Counted from the stretch's first letter, positions 15,055-22,473 are shown. The stretch is 23,816 bases of DNA from Rhodosalinus sp041685465 (GCF_041685465.1 NZ_JAWLFS010000010.1:1-23816); one strand, 5' to 3'. Numbers and translations: made by a program. The notes: generated by a model from the sequence alone, not told the origin.

Positions 15055-15848
15055 CACGCCCCCTCCAGCCGCGCGGCGAGGGTGAGCATGTCCTCCCAGG
15101 CCATGCGCTTGGCCGCGGGGTTGCGCAGCAGGTAGGCGGGATGGAGCATCGGCAGCGCGGGCAGGCCTGCCGCCTCGTCCCAGCGCCCGCGCAGCCGGGT
15201 GATTCCCTTCCGCCCGAGGAGCGCCTGCGCGCTCGCGTTGCCCATGATCACGAGCACCTCGGGCGCGGCGAGCGCGATGTGGCGGCGCAGGAAGGGCAGC
15301 ATCATCGCCGTCTCCTCCGCCGTGGGCTCGCGGTTGCGCGGCGGCCGCCACGGCAGGACATTGGTGATGTAGACCGCGCGCGCCGGCCCCTCGGCGTCTC
15401 GGGCGAGGCCGAGGGGCGCGAGCATCCGGTCGAGAAGCTGCCCGGCCCGGCCGACGAAGGGCCGCCCCTGCAGGTCCTCGTCGCGCCCCGGCGCCTCGCC
15501 GACGATCATCACCCGCGCGCCCGGCACGCCGTCCGAAAAGACGAGGCTGCGCGCGCCCTGCTTCAGCGGACAATGCGGATAGGCCGCGAGCGCGGCGCGC
15601 AGCGCCGGCAGGTCCGCCGCAGCCTGCGCCGCCGCCTCGGCCTCCGCCACCGGATCGGCGGCGGGCGCTGCCACCTGCGCGGGCGCCTCGGCCGGGGCGG
15701 GCGCGGGGGCCGCCGCCGCCTGCTGCCGCGCCGCCTCGGCCGCGGCGAAACGGTCCACGGGCGCATCGCCGATCGCCTCGGTCGCGCCGAGCTCGACCTG
15801 CCATTCGAGAAGCGCCTTCGCGGCGTGCCAGTCGATCGCGGGATCCAT
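15054..15848 (-). CDS. Uracil-DNA glycosylase superfamily protein (family 4-like, Fe-S ligands missing)
   Basis: The 264-residue DNA repair enzyme should remove uracil from DNA. Motif A is VMIVGEAPGRDEDLQGRPFVGRAGQLLDRML (GEAPG at 117-121) and the second active-site motif is LPMLHPAYLLRNP (His236); ITNVLPWRPPRNREPT lies between. These are family 4-like. Family 4 enzymes normally use four cysteines to hold a 4Fe-4S cluster. This protein has one cysteine only (Cys93, in PHCPLKQGARSLVF), so the cluster must be absent. Residues 35-80 are an Ala/Pro/Glu-rich, probably disordered linker after a conserved N-terminal segment (WHAAKALLEWQVELGATEAIGDAPVDRF). It is first in a four-gene coupled operon and divergent from pyrB. 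Confidence 0.88.
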   Translation of the reverse strand: MDPAIDWHAAKALLEWQVELGATEAIGDAPVDRFAAAEAARQQAAAAPAPAPAEAPAQVAAPAADPVAEAEAAAQAAADLPALRAALAAYPHCPLKQGARSLVFSDGVPGARVMIVGEAPGRDEDLQGRPFVGRAGQLLDRMLAPLGLARDAEGPARAVYITNVLPWRPPRNREPTAEETAMMLPFLRRHIALAAPEVLVIMGNASAQALLGRKGITRLRGRWDEAAGLPALPMLHPAYLLRNPAAKRMAWEDMLTLAARLEGA

Positions 15849-16011
15849 GGGGCGAGACTAGGCGCTCGCACGCAGCGCCGCCAGACCCCGCGCCCCGCCA
15901 AGGCCCCGACTGGCCGTGACGGGCCGCGACGGCCCCCCCGACGCGCGGGCACGGGCGCCGACGGCCGGGCGCGCCCTGCCCTGCACGCCACGCTCTGCCG
16001 CGCGCGCCGCC

Positions 16012-16040
16012 TTGCCCGGCCCGGCCGCGGCGCCTATACC
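16012..16040 (+). promoter_or_regulatory. Candidate sigma-70 promoter of the pyrB operon
   Basis: TTGCCC (16012-16017), a 17-base spacer and TATACC (16035-16040), 27 bases before the pyrB ATG. AGAGG near 16057 is the likely ribosome binding site. The A/T-rich TATA stands out in a nearly pure G/C stretch. The 5' UTR would be about 20 bases, so a pyr attenuator or UTP-sensing leader is unlikely. The rest of the 219-bp divergent gap shows only G/C-rich sequence with short inverted repeats. Confidence 0.45.
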
Positions 16041-16067
16041 GGCCAACAGCCGGCGAAGAGGGCGCGC

Positions 16068-17012
16068 ATGGGCTTCACCGACCGACATCTCCTTGGGATC
16101 GAGCCCCTCGGCCCCGCGGCGATCACCGAGATCATCGACCGTGCCGACCGCTACGTCGCCTTCAACCGCCAGCCCGGCCGCCATGCCGACGCGCTCGCGG
16201 GGGCGACGCTCGTCAACATGTTCTTCGAATCCTCCACCCGCACGCAGGCGAGCTTCGAGCTCGCCGGCAAGCGGCTCGGGGCGGACGTGATGAACATGGC
16301 GATGCAGGCGAGCTCGCTGAACAAGGGCGAGACGCTGATCGACACCGCCACGACGCTGAACGCGATGAGACCCGACCTCCTCGTGGTGCGGCATCCGCAC
16401 TCCGGCGCGGTCAACCTGCTCGCGCAGAAGGTCACCTGCGCGGTGCTCAACGCCGGCGACGGGCGGCACGAGCACCCGACGCAGGCGCTGCTCGACGCGC
16501 TGACGATCCGCCGCGCGAAGGGGCGGCTCCATCGCCTCTCGGTGGCGATCTGCGGCGACATCGCGCATTCCCGCGTCGCGCGGTCGAACATCCTGCTCCT
16601 CAACCGCATGGAAAGCCGCGTGCGCCTGATCGCGCCGCCGACCCTGCTGCCCAGGGGCATCGCGGATTTCGGCGTCGAGGTCTTCGAGGACATGGAGGAG
16701 GGCCTGCGCGACGTGGACGTCGTGATGATGCTCCGGCTTCAGCGCGAACGCATGGACGGCGGCTTCGTCCCCTCCGAGCGCGAGTATTACCACCGTTACG
16801 GCCTCGACCACGACAAGCTCGCCTTCGCGAAGCCGGACGCGATCGTGATGCACCCCGGCCCGATGAACCGCGGCGTCGAGATCGACGGCACGCTCGCCGA
16901 CGACATCAACCGCTCGGTGATCCGCGAACAGGTGGAGATGGGCGTCGCGGTGCGCATGGCGGCGATGGACCTTCTGGCGCGCAACTGGCGCGCGGCGGAG
17001 GTCGAGGCGTGA
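16068..17012 (+). CDS. pyrB: Aspartate carbamoyltransferase catalytic subunit
   Basis: The 314-residue enzyme catalyses the second step of pyrimidine synthesis, carbamoyl phosphate + aspartate to carbamoyl-aspartate. All active-site motifs are intact: FESSTRTQASFE (residues 53-64, carbamoyl phosphate loop), SLNKGETLIDT (the Lys loop), NAGDGRHEHPTQALLDALTI (His and Gln), CGDIAHSRVARSN, MMLRLQRERM and HPGPMNRGVEI. AGAGG precedes the ATG by 7 bases. It is followed, with a 4-base overlap, by a small membrane protein and, two genes on, by a dihydroorotase homologue. The neighbouring dead-looking dihydroorotase suggests a mixed PyrB/PyrC' complex as known in Pseudomonas, instead of the PyrI-regulated enteric form. 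Confidence 0.96.
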   Translation: MGFTDRHLLGIEPLGPAAITEIIDRADRYVAFNRQPGRHADALAGATLVNMFFESSTRTQASFELAGKRLGADVMNMAMQASSLNKGETLIDTATTLNAMRPDLLVVRHPHSGAVNLLAQKVTCAVLNAGDGRHEHPTQALLDALTIRRAKGRLHRLSVAICGDIAHSRVARSNILLLNRMESRVRLIAPPTLLPRGIADFGVEVFEDMEEGLRDVDVVMMLRLQRERMDGGFVPSEREYYHRYGLDHDKLAFAKPDAIVMHPGPMNRGVEIDGTLADDINRSVIREQVEMGVAVRMAAMDLLARNWRAAEVEA

Positions 17013-17563
17013 GCGAGCGCATCGAGGTGCCGGCGCACGAGGCGGGGGTGGTGCGCGTCTTCGCGCTCGACCTCGCGCCCGAGGACGCGACGCGCTGGCG
17101 CGAGCCCGAGGGCGCCGACCCGCTCGCCGCGGCGCTCGGCGCCGATCCCTTCGACCGCACCTACGCCGAGGTCGTGCGCCTTGCCGACCTGGGGTCCATG
17201 CCGCTCTCGACCTATCTCGCCGAGGGCTACGGCATCGGCGCGGAAGAGCTCGCGCATCTGCGCGGCCGGCTCGACGCGATGACGGGCCATGTCGCCCTCG
17301 TCATGTCGTCGGCCTTCGGCGGCACGGCGCAGAGCCTCACCGTGCGCGCGCCGCTCCGCCTCGTGGCGCGGCTGACCGAGGAGGGCGCCACGACGCCGCA
17401 GATCCCGCTTGCCGCGGACACGGCGCGCGGAACGCTCTCGCCGGCGCCGATCCCGCCCGCGCCCCGCGGCTCGGGCGCGACGCGGCGCTACCTGCTGGGC
17501 ACGCTCGTGATCGTGATCGTGGCCTTCCTCCTCGCTGCCCTGCTCGCGGGGGGCAGCGGATGA
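17009..17563 (+). CDS. Uncharacterised tail-anchored protein of the pyr operon
   Basis: This 184-residue protein is of unknown function. The GTG start at 17009 overlaps the pyrB stop as GTGA. Residues 1-150 are soluble and acidic: an N-terminal part with VFALDLAPEDATRWREPEGADPLAAALGADPFDRTYAEVV, then LADLGSMPLSTYLAEGYGIGAEELAHLRGRL and GHVALVMSSAFGGTAQSL. A proline-rich stretch (SPAPIPPAPRGSG) leads to a single C-terminal membrane helix (YLLGTLVIVIVAFLLAALLAGG, about residues 161-182), so the soluble part should face the cytoplasm as in tail-anchored proteins. I recall similar proteins between pyrB and pyrC in other Rhodobacterales, but no function. The overlap with pyrB and the next gene suggests a linked role. 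Confidence 0.85.
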   Translation: MSERIEVPAHEAGVVRVFALDLAPEDATRWREPEGADPLAAALGADPFDRTYAEVVRLADLGSMPLSTYLAEGYGIGAEELAHLRGRLDAMTGHVALVMSSAFGGTAQSLTVRAPLRLVARLTEEGATTPQIPLAADTARGTLSPAPIPPAPRGSGATRRYLLGTLVIVIVAFLLAALLAGGSG

Positions 17564-17949
17564 GCACGGTCTTCCGCCCGGACCGGGCCACCTACATCCG
17601 CGACCATGCCTGGATGGCCGCGCTCGCCATGGCCGGCGCGATGGTGGCGCTCTGGGCGCTTGGCAATCCGCACGTCTGGACCGGCGCGGTGGCGGGGCTC
17701 GCCGCGGTGGGGGTGCGGGGGTGGTATCTCGCCTCCGAGGAGCTCGGCCACGAATGGCGGCTGGAGGACGGCGCGCTCCACGGCCCCGGCGGGCGGCATG
17801 TCCCCCTCGACCGGATCGCGCGGCTCAACACCCTCGGCAGCGCCGTGCAGATCGTCACCGAGGGCGGCGACAAGCATCTCGTCAAGTATCTCGCCGACCG
17901 CGACGCCGTGCGCGCCGCGATCCGGCAGGCCGCGGGGAGGGACCTGTGA
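17560..17949 (+). CDS. Uncharacterised two-helix membrane protein with PH-like tail
   Basis: This 129-residue protein is of unknown function. After a short cytoplasmic start (STVFRPDRATYIRDH) come two hydrophobic segments (about residues 18-36 and 39-57), then an approximately 70-residue soluble domain: EWRLEDGALHGPGGRHVPLDRIARLNTLGSAVQIVTEGGDKHLVKYLADRDAVRAAIRQA. Two helices followed by strands with a '.ipl.rI..i....g.v.i.t..g..h.i.yl.d...v...i' pattern are what bacterial PH-like domain (bPH/DUF304) proteins look like; this is inference from pattern. It overlaps the genes on both sides by 4 bases (ATGA upstream, GTGA downstream), so it belongs to the pyrB-plsY operon. Confidence 0.85.
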   Translation: MSTVFRPDRATYIRDHAWMAALAMAGAMVALWALGNPHVWTGAVAGLAAVGVRGWYLASEELGHEWRLEDGALHGPGGRHVPLDRIARLNTLGSAVQIVTEGGDKHLVKYLADRDAVRAAIRQAAGRDL

Positions 17950-19241
17950 CCGCCACGCTCATCGAGAACGCCCGCCTGATCGACCCCGAGGCCGGGACCG
18001 ACGCGCCCGGCTGGCTGCTGATCCGCGCGGGCCGGATCGCCGCGGTGGGCCGCGAGGAGGCCCCGCAAGGGGCCGAGGAGCATGGGGCCGAGGAGCGCAT
18101 CGACGCGCGCGGGCACTGCCTCGCCCCCGGCATCGTGGACTGGGGCGTGAAGATCGGCGAGCCGGGCGAGCGCCACAAGGAAAGCTTCCGCTCCGCCGGC
18201 CGCGCCGCGGCGGCGGGCGGCGTCACCACGCTGGTCACACGGCCCGACACGGCGCCGCCGCTCGACACACCGGAGGCGCTGGAGTTCGTGCGCCGCCGCG
18301 CCGCCGAGGCCGCGGGCGTGCGCATTCACCCGATGGCCGCGCTGACCAAGGGGTGCGCGGGTGCCGAGATGACGGAGATCGGCTTTCTCATGGATGCCGG
18401 CGCCGTCGCCTTTACCGACGCCTTCCACGTCACGGCCGAGACCCGGATCCTCTCCCGCGCGCTCGCCTACGCGCGCGGGCTCGGCGCCCTCGTCGTCGCC
18501 CACCCGCAGGAGCCGCGCCTGTCGCGCGGCGCGGCGGCGACCAGCGGCAAGTTCGCCACGCTCAAGGGGCTGCCCGCGGTCTCGCCCATGGCCGAGCGCA
18601 TGGGAATCGACCGCGACATCGCCCTCGTCGAGATGACCGGCGCGGCGGTGCATTTCGACCAGGTCACCACCGCCCGCGCCCTGCCGCCGCTGGAGCGCGC
18701 CAAGCGCAACGGTTTCGACGTCACCGCGGGCGTCAGCGTGCATCACCTCACGCTCAACGAGCTCGACGTCGCCGACTACCGCACCTTCTTCAAGCTGACG
18801 CCGCCGCTCAGGGCCGAAGACGACCGCTCCGCGGTGGTCGAGGCACTGCGCTCGGGGCTGATCGACGTGCTCTGCTCCATGCACACGCCGCAGGACGAGG
18901 AGAGCAAGCGCCTCCCCTTCGAGGAGGCCGCCGCGGGCGCGGTCGGGCTCGAGACGCTGCTGCCTGCGGCGCTCCGGCTCTACCACGCCGGCGCGCTCGA
19001 TCTGCCGGCGCTCTTCCGGGCGATGGCGCTCACCCCCGCGCGCCGGCTCGGGCTCGAGGCGGGCACGCTCGCGCCCGGCGCGCCGGCCGATCTCGTGCTT
19101 TTCGACCCGGACGCGCCCTTCGTGCTCGACCGCTGGACGATGCAGTCGAAATCCAAGAACACGCCCTTCGACGGCGCCCGGCTGCAGGGCCGCGTGCGCG
19201 GCACCTGGGTCGGCGGGCGCCGCATCCACGGAGACGCCTGA
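17946..19241 (+). CDS. Dihydroorotase homologue, probably non-catalytic (PyrC'-like)
   Basis: The 431-residue amidohydrolase-fold protein is clearly related to type I dihydroorotase across its length (LAPGIVDWGVKIGEPGERHKES, VTRPDTAPPLDTPE, GVSVHHLTLNELD, PFEEAAAGAVGLETLLP, SKSKNTPFDG). Metal ligands are lost, though. The HxH of active enzymes (DVHVHLREPG) is Gly67/Lys69; the later metal His of HxxHxST is Gln239 (AVHFDQVTT); the catalytic Asp of TDHAPH is Ser311 (CSMHTPQ); FTDDG is FTDAF. His186 remains. Databases would call it pyrC, but it is unlikely to cyclise carbamoyl-aspartate. In Pseudomonas an inactive PyrC' is needed to assemble PyrB; this gene's coupling to pyrB suggests the same role. 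The GTG at 17946 overlaps the previous stop. A true dihydroorotase should lie elsewhere in the genome. Confidence 0.88.
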   Translation: MTATLIENARLIDPEAGTDAPGWLLIRAGRIAAVGREEAPQGAEEHGAEERIDARGHCLAPGIVDWGVKIGEPGERHKESFRSAGRAAAAGGVTTLVTRPDTAPPLDTPEALEFVRRRAAEAAGVRIHPMAALTKGCAGAEMTEIGFLMDAGAVAFTDAFHVTAETRILSRALAYARGLGALVVAHPQEPRLSRGAAATSGKFATLKGLPAVSPMAERMGIDRDIALVEMTGAAVHFDQVTTARALPPLERAKRNGFDVTAGVSVHHLTLNELDVADYRTFFKLTPPLRAEDDRSAVVEALRSGLIDVLCSMHTPQDEESKRLPFEEAAAGAVGLETLLPAALRLYHAGALDLPALFRAMALTPARRLGLEAGTLAPGAPADLVLFDPDAPFVLDRWTMQSKSKNTPFDGARLQGRVRGTWVGGRRIHGDA

Positions 19242-19855
19242 TGCCCGGGATCGAGACCGCCCTGCCCCTCCTCGCGCTCTGGGCGCTCGCGGGCTATCTG
19301 CTGGGCTCGGTGCCCTTCGGGCTCGTGATCGCGCGCGCGCTCGGCCTCGGCGACCTGCGCACCATCGGCTCGGGCAATATCGGGGCGACCAACGTGCTGC
19401 GCACGGGCAACAGGCCGGCCGCGGCCGCCACGCTGATCCTCGACAGCGGCAAGGGCGCGGCGGCGGTCCTGATCGCGCGGGCGCTCGCGGCCGAGGACGC
19501 GGGCCAGATCGCGGGCCTCGCGGCGTTTCTCGGGCACTGCTTCCCGGTCTGGCTCGGCTTTCGCGGCGGAAAGGGGGTGGCGACCTTCCTCGGGCTTCTG
19601 CTCGCGCTCGCCTGGCCCGTGGGTCTCGCCGCCTGCGCGACATGGCTCGTCACCGCCGCGGTGCTCCGCTTCTCCTCGCTCGCCGCCTTGGTCGCGGCAG
19701 CGCTCTCCCCGCTCTGGGCGACGCTTCTCGGCCGGCCCGACACGGCGGTGCTGCTGATGGCGCTCGCGCTGATCGTGCTCTGGCGCCACCGCGAGAACGT
19801 CGCGCGCCTGCGCGCCGGCACCGAGCCGCGGATCGGCCGCAAGACGGGGCGTTGA
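19241..19855 (+). CDS. plsY: Glycerol-3-phosphate acyltransferase PlsY
   Basis: The 204-residue inner-membrane enzyme moves an acyl group from acyl-phosphate to glycerol-3-phosphate to make lysophosphatidic acid, the first step of phospholipid synthesis. The three conserved loops are present: GSVPFGLVIARALGLGDLRTIGSGNIGATNVLR (loop 1 with S-x-N-x-GATN), FLGHCFPVWLGFRGGKGVATFLG (loop 2, G-H-x-FPV-x-x-x-F-x-GGKG) and LWRHRENVARLRAGTEPRIG (loop 3). Five hydrophobic segments surround them. The ATG at 19241 shares one base with the dihydroorotase-homologue stop (TGATG), so plsY is the last gene of the pyr operon. It converges on the alpha/beta hydrolase gene, 42 bases away. Confidence 0.95.
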   Translation: MPGIETALPLLALWALAGYLLGSVPFGLVIARALGLGDLRTIGSGNIGATNVLRTGNRPAAAATLILDSGKGAAAVLIARALAAEDAGQIAGLAAFLGHCFPVWLGFRGGKGVATFLGLLLALAWPVGLAACATWLVTAAVLRFSSLAALVAAALSPLWATLLGRPDTAVLLMALALIVLWRHRENVARLRAGTEPRIGRKTGR

Positions 19856-19897
19856 GCGCCTACGGGGCGGTGCGGGGCGGCCTTGTCCGCCGCCGGG

Positions 19898-20743
19898 TCA
19901 GCCTCCGGCGGCAGCGGCACCGTCCGGCGCGCGATCGAGGAACGCCCGGATCGCGCCGGCGACGTCCTCCGGATGGGTCACGGGCGCCATGTGCCCTGCC
20001 CCGTCGATCACCGTGCGCCGCGCACCGGGAAGGCGTGCGGCGAGCCCCGCAGCGATCGCGGCGATATACTCCGGGCTCTCCGCCCCTTCCATGATCAGCA
20101 CCGGCGCCGCGATCCGCCCCAGCGCACCGGGGCGAAGGAGGCCCGTGGGGTCGGTGCGGAGCATGCAGGAGGCGGCCTCGACCACCCGGATGCGCGCGAT
20201 GAGCGTCGCGCGCTGCGCCTCGGGCAGGCTCTCCCAGGGGCGGCCGTCGCCCCATTTCGCCATGAAGATCCGCGTCGCCTCCGCCCAGTCGCCGCGCGCG
20301 GCGGCGGCGGTGTAATCGGCCATCTCGGTGTCGTGACGGGCAAGAAGGCCGGGCCGGTCCAGGGCCAGCACGGCGAAGAGCACAGGCTCGATCAGCGTCA
20401 GGCTGCGGACCTTTTCCGGCCGTTCGACCGCCAGCCTCAGCGCCGCCGTGGCGCCGAAGGAATGGCCGATCAGGTCGGCCCGGTCCTCGATCAGATCGGC
20501 CGCCATCGCTGCGGTCTGCGCCTGCACGTCGCCCCCGTCCGTCCAGTCGCCGCTCTTCCCGTGGCCGGGCAGGTCGAAGGCCGTCAGCGTCGCCGCGTCG
20601 GCAAGCCGTTCCGCCACTCCCGCCCAGAGCGCGGAACTGCCGAGCGAGCAATGGATCAGCACCGCCTCGCGCGGGCCGGCGCCCCATCGCCGCAGGAAGG
20701 TGGGAAAGCCCCCGGCGGTCACCAGGGCGGTGTCGTCCGCCAT
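19898..20743 (-). CDS. Alpha/beta hydrolase
   Basis: The 281-residue protein has the alpha/beta-hydrolase fold: LIHCSLGSSALWAGVAERL (oxyanion region, H-C-S-L-G instead of H-G), FDLPGHGKSGDW, LIGHSFGATAALRLA with the nucleophile Ser in GHSFG (about residue 94), a later acid in the PVLIMEGAESPEY region, and VIDGAGHMAPVTHPEDVAGAIRAFL with the catalytic His. It resembles esterases, haloperoxidase-like proteins and C-C hydrolases; the substrate is not readable. It follows the HCCA-isomerase-like gene by 2 bases, so both should be on one transcript, perhaps for an aromatic or xenobiotic compound. The ATG at 20743 has no good Shine-Dalgarno and probably relies on coupling. Confidence 0.9.
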   Translation of the reverse strand: MADDTALVTAGGFPTFLRRWGAGPREAVLIHCSLGSSALWAGVAERLADAATLTAFDLPGHGKSGDWTDGGDVQAQTAAMAADLIEDRADLIGHSFGATAALRLAVERPEKVRSLTLIEPVLFAVLALDRPGLLARHDTEMADYTAAAARGDWAEATRIFMAKWGDGRPWESLPEAQRATLIARIRVVEAASCMLRTDPTGLLRPGALGRIAAPVLIMEGAESPEYIAAIAAGLAARLPGARRTVIDGAGHMAPVTHPEDVAGAIRAFLDRAPDGAAAAGG

Positions 20744-20745
20744 GC

Positions 20746-21351
20746 TCAGAGATCGCCCGCGAGGAAGAGGTCCAGATCCTCGAGCCGGTCCTGCCCCCAG
20801 AACCGCTCGTCGCCGACCACGTAGAAGGGCGCGCCGAAGACGCCGGCCTCGACGGCATCCTCAAGGTTGCGCGCGTAGGTCTCGGCCCCGGCGAGCAGCC
20901 CCCTGTCCGCGAGCGCCGGGTCGAAGCCCGCCTGCGCGAGGGCCTCGCGGATCACCGCGTCCTCGGCGATGTCGCGCTCCTCCGCCCAGCAGGCGGCAAG
21001 GATGGCCCGCACGAGCGCGCCGGTGTCGCCCTTCCCGCCCGTTTGCGCGGCTGCCTGCGCGGCGATGATCGCATAGGAGGCAGGCGCCGCGTTGGTCGGG
21101 AAATGCGCGGGCTGCAACACGATCGGCAGGCCCCGTTTCTTCGCCTGCCGGCGCAGTTCCTGCAGGCGATAGCTCTGCCGCGCGGGCGGGCGCTCGGCCG
21201 GGGGCGTGCCGCCGGTGCGCGCGAAGAGGGCGAGGATGTCCACCGGCTTGTAGGCGACCTCTGCGCCGTGGCGCTCCGCGATGCGCTCCAGCCGGTCCCC
21301 TGCGAGGTAGGCGAAAGGCGAAATCGCCGAGAAAAAGTAGTCGATCCGCAT
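20746..21351 (-). CDS. 2-hydroxychromene-2-carboxylate isomerase-like protein (DsbA/GST-kappa family)
   Basis: The 201-residue protein has the thioredoxin-fold family that includes NahD (HCCA isomerase) and kappa-class glutathione transferase. The N-terminus MRIDYFFSAISPFAYLAGDRLERIA has the family 'dyffd..SPyaYl' signature with a Ser in place of a redox Cys pair, so it is not an oxidoreductase. PVDILALFARTGGTPPAERP, FPTNAAPASYAII and GVFGAPFYVVGDERFWGQDRLEDL are also typical. A glutathione-dependent isomerase acting on aromatic breakdown products is the family role; real substrates in bacteria without naphthalene pathways are mostly unknown. The ATG at 21351 was preferred to 21387 because it starts the fold and has AGGA 8 bases before it. 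Confidence 0.88.
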   Translation of the reverse strand: MRIDYFFSAISPFAYLAGDRLERIAERHGAEVAYKPVDILALFARTGGTPPAERPPARQSYRLQELRRQAKKRGLPIVLQPAHFPTNAAPASYAIIAAQAAAQTGGKGDTGALVRAILAACWAEERDIAEDAVIREALAQAGFDPALADRGLLAGAETYARNLEDAVEAGVFGAPFYVVGDERFWGQDRLEDLDLFLAGDL

Positions 21352-21385
21352 CTCGCAGGTCCTGTCCGCCGTTCGGGTTTGCGGC

Positions 21386-21413
21386 ACCCTAGGCGCGTGC
21401 TAAGCGGTGTCAA
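21386..21413 (-). promoter_or_regulatory. Sigma-70 type promoter for the isomerase-hydrolase pair
   Basis: On the minus strand TTGACA (21413-21408, a perfect -35), a 16-base spacer and TAGGGT (21391-21386). A transcript would start near 21379, about 28 bases before the ATG at 21351. This also argues against the longer ORF start at 21387. The opposite strand of the same 105-bp gap must carry the prs promoter; only a weak TTGCGG (21379-21384) is visible there. Confidence 0.55.
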
Positions 21414-21456
21414 CGTCACGAATCTGTCATGCCTCCTTCGGACGGAGCCCCCTCCA

Positions 21457-22473
21457 ATGCCTTCTCTCGTCGAGCCCAAGCTGATCGCGGGCAACGCCAA
21501 CCTGCCCCTCGCCCGTGCCATGGCCCGCCGCATGTCGATGCACCGCGGCATGAACGTCGATCTGGTCGACGCCCGCGTCGAGCGCTTCAATGACGGCGAG
21601 ATCTTCGTCGAAGTCTTCGAGAACGTCCGCGGCGAGGACATGTTCATCGTGCAGCCGACCTCGAACCCGGCGAACGACAACCTGATGGAACTGCTGATCA
21701 TGACCGACGCGCTGCGCCGGTCCTCGGCGGCGCGGATCACGGCGGTCATCCCCTATTTCGGCTACGCCCGGCAGGACCGGCGCACCAAGGCGCGCACGCC
21801 GATCTCGGCGAAGCTGGTCGCCAACATGATGATGGGCGCCGGGATAGAGCGGGTGCTGACGATGGACCTGCACGCCGCGCAGATTCAGGGCTTCTTCGAC
21901 ATCCCTGTGGACAACCTCTACGCCGCGCCGGTCTTCGCGCTCGACATCTGTGAGCGCTTCAACGGCCATCTGGACGAGGTCACCGTCGTCTCGCCGGACG
22001 TGGGCGGCGTCGCGCGGGCGCGCGAACTGGCCACCCGGATCGGCGGGCAGCTCGCCATCGTGGACAAGCGCCGCGAGAAGGCCGGCGAGGTCGCCGGCAT
22101 GACGGTCATCGGCGACGTGCAGGACCGCCGCTGCCTGATCGTGGACGACCTCTGCGACACCGCCGGCACGCTGGTGAAGGCGGCCGAGGTGCTGATGGAG
22201 AACGGCGCCCGCGAGGTGCACGCCTACATCACGCACGGCGTCCTGTCGGGCCCCGCGGTGGAGCGCATCACCAACTCGGTGATGAAGAGCCTCGTGATCA
22301 CCGACACCATCGCCCCCACGGAGGCGGTGCAGGCGGCGCCGAACATCCGGGTCGTGCCGAGCGCCCCGGTCTTCGCACAGGCGATCCTGAACATCTGGAA
22401 CGGCACCTCGGTCTCCTCGCTTTTCAACACCGAGATGCTGGAGCCGCTCTACGAGGGGCAGTTCAGGGACTGA
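21457..22473 (+). CDS. prs: Ribose-phosphate pyrophosphokinase (PRPP synthetase)
   Basis: The 338-residue enzyme moves pyrophosphate from ATP to ribose 5-phosphate, giving PRPP for purine, pyrimidine, histidine, tryptophan and NAD synthesis. Motifs are RFNDGEIFVEVFENVRGEDMFIVQPTSNPANDNLMELLIMTDALRRSSA, YFGYARQDRRTKARTPISAKLVANMM (ATP site), TMDLHAAQIQGFFDIPVDNLYA, and LIVDDLCDTAGTLVKAAEVL (PRPP loop, about residues 228-247). VVSPDVGGVARARELA is the flexible-loop region. The length is slightly above the enteric 315 residues, as in other Rhodobacterales. GGAG lies 9 bases before the ATG. It is divergent from the isomerase gene and convergent with the lectin gene. Confidence 0.96.
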   Translation: MPSLVEPKLIAGNANLPLARAMARRMSMHRGMNVDLVDARVERFNDGEIFVEVFENVRGEDMFIVQPTSNPANDNLMELLIMTDALRRSSAARITAVIPYFGYARQDRRTKARTPISAKLVANMMMGAGIERVLTMDLHAAQIQGFFDIPVDNLYAAPVFALDICERFNGHLDEVTVVSPDVGGVARARELATRIGGQLAIVDKRREKAGEVAGMTVIGDVQDRRCLIVDDLCDTAGTLVKAAEVLMENGAREVHAYITHGVLSGPAVERITNSVMKSLVITDTIAPTEAVQAAPNIRVVPSAPVFAQAILNIWNGTSVSSLFNTEMLEPLYEGQFRD

